Below, piece after piece: positions 5,018 to 8,062 of a DNA stretch of 8,062 nt. The notes under the pieces are model-generated. The model saw only the letters and a list, made by a program, of their open reading frames with translations. It searched no databases and was not told the origin of the DNA. Source of the stretch: an uncultured bacterium. Its GTDB lineage: Bacteria; Eisenbacteria; RBG-16-71-46; CAIMUX01. Made by a program: the position numbers and the translations under genes. Numbering within the stretch: position 1 is the first letter of the stretch; the number at the start of each line of letters is the position of its first letter. The stretch is taken from contig CAMPIC010000106.1 of assembly GCA_946886185.1 (NCBI GenBank), positions 1 through 8,062 of the forward strand. Reading direction: 5' to 3'.

Positions 5018-5668
5018 TCAGTTGCTACGAGCGAGCCACCGGTAGATGAACCAGGCCCAACCTCCCAGGTAGCCGATCAGGAACAGCGTCCAGGGGAAAT
5101 GGGTCGGGGATCCTTCGCGGAGGATCATCGGACCGTTCCACATGAATGCGACCAGGACGATCAGTCCGGCCGCGATCTCGACCCACCAATCGAGGCGCGA
5201 GATGCGGGGGCGTTTGACTTCCGGCAAGAGATAGAGCGCCCCGCCCACCACGGTGATCGCGAAGGCGACCAGCACCGGGGACAGAACCGGTCCCGCCCAT
5301 GGAATCGGAAGTAGGAAGAGGATGTCCCAATCGAGGATGGTGTCGGGCCAACCGATCGTGAGCTTCAGTGCGATGTAGTAGACGATGTCCCAGACTCCGA
5401 AGAGGAAGGCGAACGCTCCGAAGCGCCGAATCGGTTCATGCGAGGCAGCCCACGCCGCACCGACCATGAGGAAGATCGTCGCCGCCTCACGCACCATCTC
5501 GATGCGCAGCAACCGATCCGAAATAGGAACGAGCGGAAAGTCGAAGCCGTCTGGGTAGAGGATCTCGCGGAGATAGACGACGATCGCCCCTTCGATGTAT
5601 CCGAAGGAGATTGCGAGCACCGTGAGCGCCAGCAAGGAGCGCCGAGTCGGAATCGAGGTCGCGCCCAT
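5018..5668 (-). CDS. Integral membrane protein of unknown function
   Basis: 216 residues from ATG 5666-5668; a GTG codon directly before it (5669-5671) is an alternative. A GGGGAGGA run lies about 20 bases upstream, somewhat far. Six or seven membrane segments can be seen, near residues 11-33, 60-76, 83-103, 112-124, 126-147, 162-180 and 192-213. Conserved-looking polar and Gly/Pro positions lie in or near the membrane: SFGYIEGAIVVYLREILYPD, RIEMVREAATIFLM, FGVWDIVYYIALKL, WPDTILDWDILFLLPIPWAG. The acidic residues in IEGAIVVYLRE and WDI suggest a transporter- or enzyme-like core rather than a structural anchor. I know no family name. The 42-bp repeat array lies between it and the co-directional ATPase gene, so the two need not be one operon. 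Confidence 0.85.
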   Translation of the reverse strand: MGATSIPTRRSLLALTVLAISFGYIEGAIVVYLREILYPDGFDFPLVPISDRLLRIEMVREAATIFLMVGAAWAASHEPIRRFGAFAFLFGVWDIVYYIALKLTIGWPDTILDWDILFLLPIPWAGPVLSPVLVAFAITVVGGALYLLPEVKRPRISRLDWWVEIAAGLIVLVAFMWNGPMILREGSPTHFPWTLFLIGYLGGWAWFIYRWLARSN

Positions 5669-5715
5669 CACGTTCCGAGACTCATCCTCCCCACACCTTC
5701 ACAACTCCACCGCAC

Positions 5716-5845
5716 GTGCGAAATCCGTGCCACGCACTCCCGGAGCGGGAGTGGTCCGCGCGAGAACCGTGCCAGGCACTCCCGGAGCGGGAGTGGTCCG
5801 CGCGAAAACCATGCCAGCCATTCCCGGAGCGGGAGTAGTCGCAGC
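5716..5845. repeat. 42-bp hairpin repeat array, copy B
   Basis: Three units in tandem with no spacers (5727-5768, 5769-5810, 5811 to about 5840), preceded by a partial unit end (about 5716-5726). The middle unit shows the ideal form: GTGCCAGGCAC palindrome, then ACTCCCGgagCGGGAGT. The first palindrome is GTGCCACGCAC; the third is ATGCCAGCCAT, changed at both outer ends. The third unit decays after GGGAGTAGTC. The array occupies the 222-bp gap between two minus-strand genes. RNA from either strand could fold into the GC-rich hairpins, so it may end or stabilise the ATPase transcript, as REP elements do. Confidence 0.85.
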
Positions 5846-5890
5846 ACTCTCCGTAGGTACCTGCACCTTCGCTCATTGTCGGGATCAGCG

Positions 5891-7489
5891 TCAGACTCCG
5901 CCGCTGAACATGTTCGCGAGCATATCCGTAAAGCGGGTGCGGCCGCCGTCGACCGACTGCTTCGCGATCAGGCTGACCTGGTGGAGCGCTTCCAGGACCC
6001 ACTCCATCGTGAGTGCGCGCTCCGCGGGGGCAAGCTTTCCTCGATGCTGCTCGACGAGGCGCGCCAATCCGGGCACCTGCTCGAGCGCGCGGCGATACTC
6101 CTCGCTGGTCATCGAGTCGTCGAGCTCGACGCGCCCGCCGCCGGAGAAAAACGACAGGATCTCGCTGTATTCCGACGGGATGCGCTGGCGTTCCTCGGGA
6201 CGGGAACGACCGCCACGCCCAGGCCGACCGCGCTCCGCCCGCTCCCCGCGCTCGTCATCTTCCAGATCCCACTCGTCTTCGTCGCGACGGAGCGTCCGCT
6301 TGGGCGCATCCTCCTTCGCATAGATCGGCGGAAAGTGGCGCTGGAACGTCTTGAGGATGGCGCGCCCAATGAGCTTATTCGCGACGAGGACGGGCCCCTC
6401 CTGCTCTCCTTCGTAGACCAGCTCGATGCGTCCCGTGACCGCCGGCACGATCGACTCTAGATCGCTCAGCCGAGGGATGCGCGGCTCCTTCGGATGAAGC
6501 AGACAGCGCCGTTCCACCGCGGAAAGAAGCAGCTCGCGCGCGCGAATCGAAAGCCGCTGGCTCACGCCCGAGGTTTGATCGACGTAGTCGCTCTGCCTCG
6601 CGATGAACGCGATTTCCTCGATGATCTCGATGACGAAGCGGGGCAGCTCGATCGCTTCGCCGCGGCCGGTCCACGCCTCCTGATCGGTGATCTCGATCGC
6701 ATGCTCGAGGTTCTTCGGATAGTGCGTGAGGATCTGGCTGTCGATGCGATCTTTGAGCGGGGTGATGATGTTGCCGCGGTTGGTGTAATCCTCCGGGTTG
6801 GCCGTGAACGTGAGCAGCAGGTCGAGCGGGATCCGGATCGGGAATCCGCGGATCTGCACGTCCTTTTCCTCGAGAATGTTGAGCAACCCGACCTGGATGC
6901 GAGGCTGCAAGTCCGGCAGCTCGTTCAAGGTGAAGATGCCGCGATTGGAGCGTGGGATGATCCCGTAGTGGATCGCTCCCTCGTCGGACAGATCGAGCCG
7001 GTCACGCGCGGCTCGGATGGGATCGATGTCCCCGATCAAGTCCGCGATGGTCACGTCCGGAGTGGCGAGCTTCTCGTGATAACGCTCTTCCCGGGGGATC
7101 CAGACGATCGGCGTCGCCTTGCCCAACTCGGCGTGAAGCCGCCGGCTATGTGGGCTGGTGGGGTGATACGGGTCGTCCCGCAGCGGACAACCTTCGACCG
7201 CTGGAATGAAGTCGTCCAGCAGCCCGATCAACTGGCGGACGATGCGCGTCTTCGCCTGCCCGCGCAGTCCGAGGAGGATGAAGTTGTGCTTCGAAAGGAT
7301 GGCATGCTCCAGCTGCGGGAGCACCGTCTCCTCGTATCCGATGATTCCGCTCAGCCAGGGAGTGCCTGCGCGAAGCCGGTCCAGCAGATTCTCGCGCAGC
7401 TCTTCCTTGATGGAGCGGGAGCGCCAACCGCTGTCCTGCAGTTCACCCAGAGTGCGTATTTCGATGGAGGCTCGCTTTGGTGTCGGCAT
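5891..7489 (-). CDS. MoxR/ChlI-type AAA+ ATPase (magnesium-chelatase-like)
   Basis: 532 residues from ATG 7487-7489. The AAA+ core belongs to the helix-2-insert clade. Walker A is GLRGQAKT (74-81), with Ala-Lys-Thr as in MoxR/RavA. Walker B is GIFTLNE (184-190), with Asn where Asp is usual. Sensor 1 is LLTFTANPEDYTNRG (Asn231); the arginine-finger region is TPLKDRIDSQI (R248); the sensor 2 region is VSQRLSIRAREL (309-320). The segments VWIPREERYHEKLATPDVTI and GAIHYGIIPRSNRG are the insert typical of ChlI-like proteins. A charged linker (393-437, DEDEWDLEDDERGERAERGR and then Gly/Arg) joins the core to a C-terminal helical domain (440-532). Relatives are chaperone-like and usually work with a von Willebrand A-domain protein encoded next door, but none is present here. 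There is no clear ribosome binding site. Confidence 0.93.
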   Translation of the reverse strand: MPTPKRASIEIRTLGELQDSGWRSRSIKEELRENLLDRLRAGTPWLSGIIGYEETVLPQLEHAILSKHNFILLGLRGQAKTRIVRQLIGLLDDFIPAVEGCPLRDDPYHPTSPHSRRLHAELGKATPIVWIPREERYHEKLATPDVTIADLIGDIDPIRAARDRLDLSDEGAIHYGIIPRSNRGIFTLNELPDLQPRIQVGLLNILEEKDVQIRGFPIRIPLDLLLTFTANPEDYTNRGNIITPLKDRIDSQILTHYPKNLEHAIEITDQEAWTGRGEAIELPRFVIEIIEEIAFIARQSDYVDQTSGVSQRLSIRARELLLSAVERRCLLHPKEPRIPRLSDLESIVPAVTGRIELVYEGEQEGPVLVANKLIGRAILKTFQRHFPPIYAKEDAPKRTLRRDEDEWDLEDDERGERAERGRPGRGGRSRPEERQRIPSEYSEILSFFSGGGRVELDDSMTSEEYRRALEQVPGLARLVEQHRGKLAPAERALTMEWVLEALHQVSLIAKQSVDGGRTRFTDMLANMFSGGV

Positions 7490-7495
7490 CCCGCC

Positions 7496-7524
7496 AGTCT
7501 ACCGCTCGCGGTTCGTTCCACCAA
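7496..7524 (-). promoter_or_regulatory. Candidate promoter of the ATPase gene (possibly leaderless)
   Basis: On the minus strand TTGGTG (7524-7519), a 17-base spacer and TAGACT (7501-7496) resemble -35 and -10 elements. Only six bases (GGCGGG) separate the -10 box from ATG 7489, so transcription would begin at or next to the start codon. That agrees with the missing Shine-Dalgarno sequence. The match is modest: three of six at -35, about four of six at -10. Confidence 0.35.
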
Positions 7525-7559
7525 AGACCGTCTATTTCCGGGTTCCGTCCGCGTCTGCC

Positions 7560-7643
7560 CAAGGACGACGCGGTCCTGCTCGACCACCGCAAGCTCTCGT
7601 CCGCCCGCGACCATTTCATGATCGTGCCCGGGGACCAGGGTGC
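7560..7643 (-). pseudogene. Possible remnant in the divergent gap (metallo-hydrolase-like)
   Basis: A minus-strand frame reads STLVPGHDHEMVAGGRELAV, then VEQDRVVLGQ, with GC-rich third positions. VPGHD followed by a short strand recalls the C-terminal part of metallo-beta-lactamase-fold hydrolases (PGHD..., His-Asp near the metal site). It has no start and no other domain, and a plus-strand frame is open too. I give this little weight. Confidence 0.22.
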
Positions 7644-7694
7644 TCCTCGACAACATTCCGGGTTCCGCGCGAAGACGTCGTGGGTCGCCGCCGA

Positions 7695-7723
7695 TTGACG
7701 CGGGCAAGCTCGGCACCTACGCT
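7695..7723 (+). promoter_or_regulatory. Candidate promoter of the small membrane-protein gene
   Basis: TTGACG (7695-7700), a 17-base spacer and TACGCT (7718-7723) fit a housekeeping-sigma promoter in a high-GC genome. The -35 box is five of six to consensus and the spacing is ideal. The start codon lies 42 bases beyond, after GGGAGG, leaving a short 5' leader. Confidence 0.5.
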
Positions 7724-7765
7724 GCTTCGCGGCCGACGTGATTGCCGGCCTCTTCGGGAGGTCCC

Positions 7766-8062
7766 ATGAAGCACCAGCTCCGCCGGATCGGCGTGCTTTC
7801 CACCGCCAAGATCGCTTTCTTCATCTATTGGGCGATCGGAATCGTGATGGCGCTCATGTATGGAGCGCTCTTCGGGATCATGTCCGCCCTCGATCCTTCG
7901 TCGGTGGACCCCGAGTTGGGTGGCCTGAATTCCCTGATCGGCGGCATGGGCGCGGTCGTCCTGATGCTGGTCGGTCTTTTTCTCTCGGTCGTGTATGGAG
8001 TGTTCGCGGCAGTAGCGGTCGGGCTGGCGATGGCTGGATACAACCTTCTCGCTCGGATCATC
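7766..8062 (+). CDS. Small membrane protein, DUF3566-like (3' end outside window)
   Basis: At least 99 residues from ATG 7766-7768, with an excellent GGGAGG four bases upstream (7756-7761). The frame is open to the window edge. The N-terminus, MKHQLRRIGVLSTAKIAFFI, fits the 'RRIGv.S.aKi' opening of small bacterial membrane proteins of the DUF3566 type. Two membrane segments follow (about residues 15-38, and 60-98 with its long Gly/Ala/Val run, probably a pair), separated by a short loop rich in Asp, Ser and Pro (MSALDPSSVDPELGGLNSLI). It ends at YNLLARII, where family members usually have W.GG(I/V)E(I/V) and about 15 more residues. The role is unknown. It is transcribed divergently from the ATPase gene. 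Confidence 0.8.
   Translation, partial: MKHQLRRIGVLSTAKIAFFIYWAIGIVMALMYGALFGIMSALDPSSVDPELGGLNSLIGGMGAVVLMLVGLFLSVVYGVFAAVAVGLAMAGYNLLARII

Noticed and set aside
5727..5845. CRISPR array
   Set aside because: Units abut with no unique spacers and contain their own hairpins; no cas genes are present.
6494..7621. 375-codon plus-strand frame opposite the ATPase
   Set aside because: Mirror of a real AAA+ gene in high-GC DNA; it has no motifs of its own.
7536..7667. 12-bp direct repeat TTCCGGGTTCCG at 7536-7547 and 7656-7667
   Set aside because: No structure or spacing that suggests an operator; the two sites are 120 bp apart and only one overlaps a promoter-like region.
7825..8061. Minus-strand open frame at the right edge
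   Set aside because: Shadow of the DUF3566-like membrane gene, which has a strong ribosome binding site and membrane segments.

Overview
The window comes from a high-GC bacterium that I cannot name. Three traits hint at the uncultured Candidatus Eisenbacteria or a similar lineage: Cys-rich 'GACC...' repeat proteins, lipoproteins with DPDG-type PKD/Ig-like domains, and short dispersed hairpin repeats. No rRNA, tRNA or marker gene is present, so this is an inference.

The window falls into two parts. From about 1 to 5017 it is mostly a gene graveyard: at least six pieces of recognisable families lie side by side on both strands. They are an L,D-transpeptidase C-terminus (66-239, +), two copies of an FAD-monooxygenase C-terminus (266-454 and 2253-2588, -), a PDZ domain (790-957, +), a Cys-rich repeat protein (2588-2870, -), an IS91-type transposase (3021-3299, -) and the N-terminal part of a Fic protein (4720-5010, -). 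Three genes among them look intact: an overlapping lipoprotein and outer-membrane-barrel pair (2221 down to 1066, -) and a SAM-dependent methyltransferase (3860-4645, +). From 5018 to the end the layout is orderly: an integral membrane protein of unknown function (-), an intergenic array of 42-bp hairpin repeats, a MoxR/ChlI-type AAA+ ATPase (-), a divergent intergenic region with a candidate promoter on each side, and the start of a small DUF3566-like membrane protein (+, runs off the window).

Two repeat classes tie the region together. A 42-bp unit, made of a GTGCC/GGCAC palindrome followed by an ACTCCCG/CGGGAGT hairpin, occurs at 1-68 and at 5716-5845. The first array ends exactly where the transpeptidase remnant begins. 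A 190-bp segment occurs at 265-454 and 2252-2441, about 96% identical with no net indel. Its differences fall at codon positions 1 and 3 of the minus strand, and each copy is joined in frame to a different upstream partner. I see no complete undescribed system. The parts worth following up are the cassette-like joining of gene pieces at these repeats, a chimeric 281-codon open frame, and a possibly leaderless orphan AAA+ ATPase.
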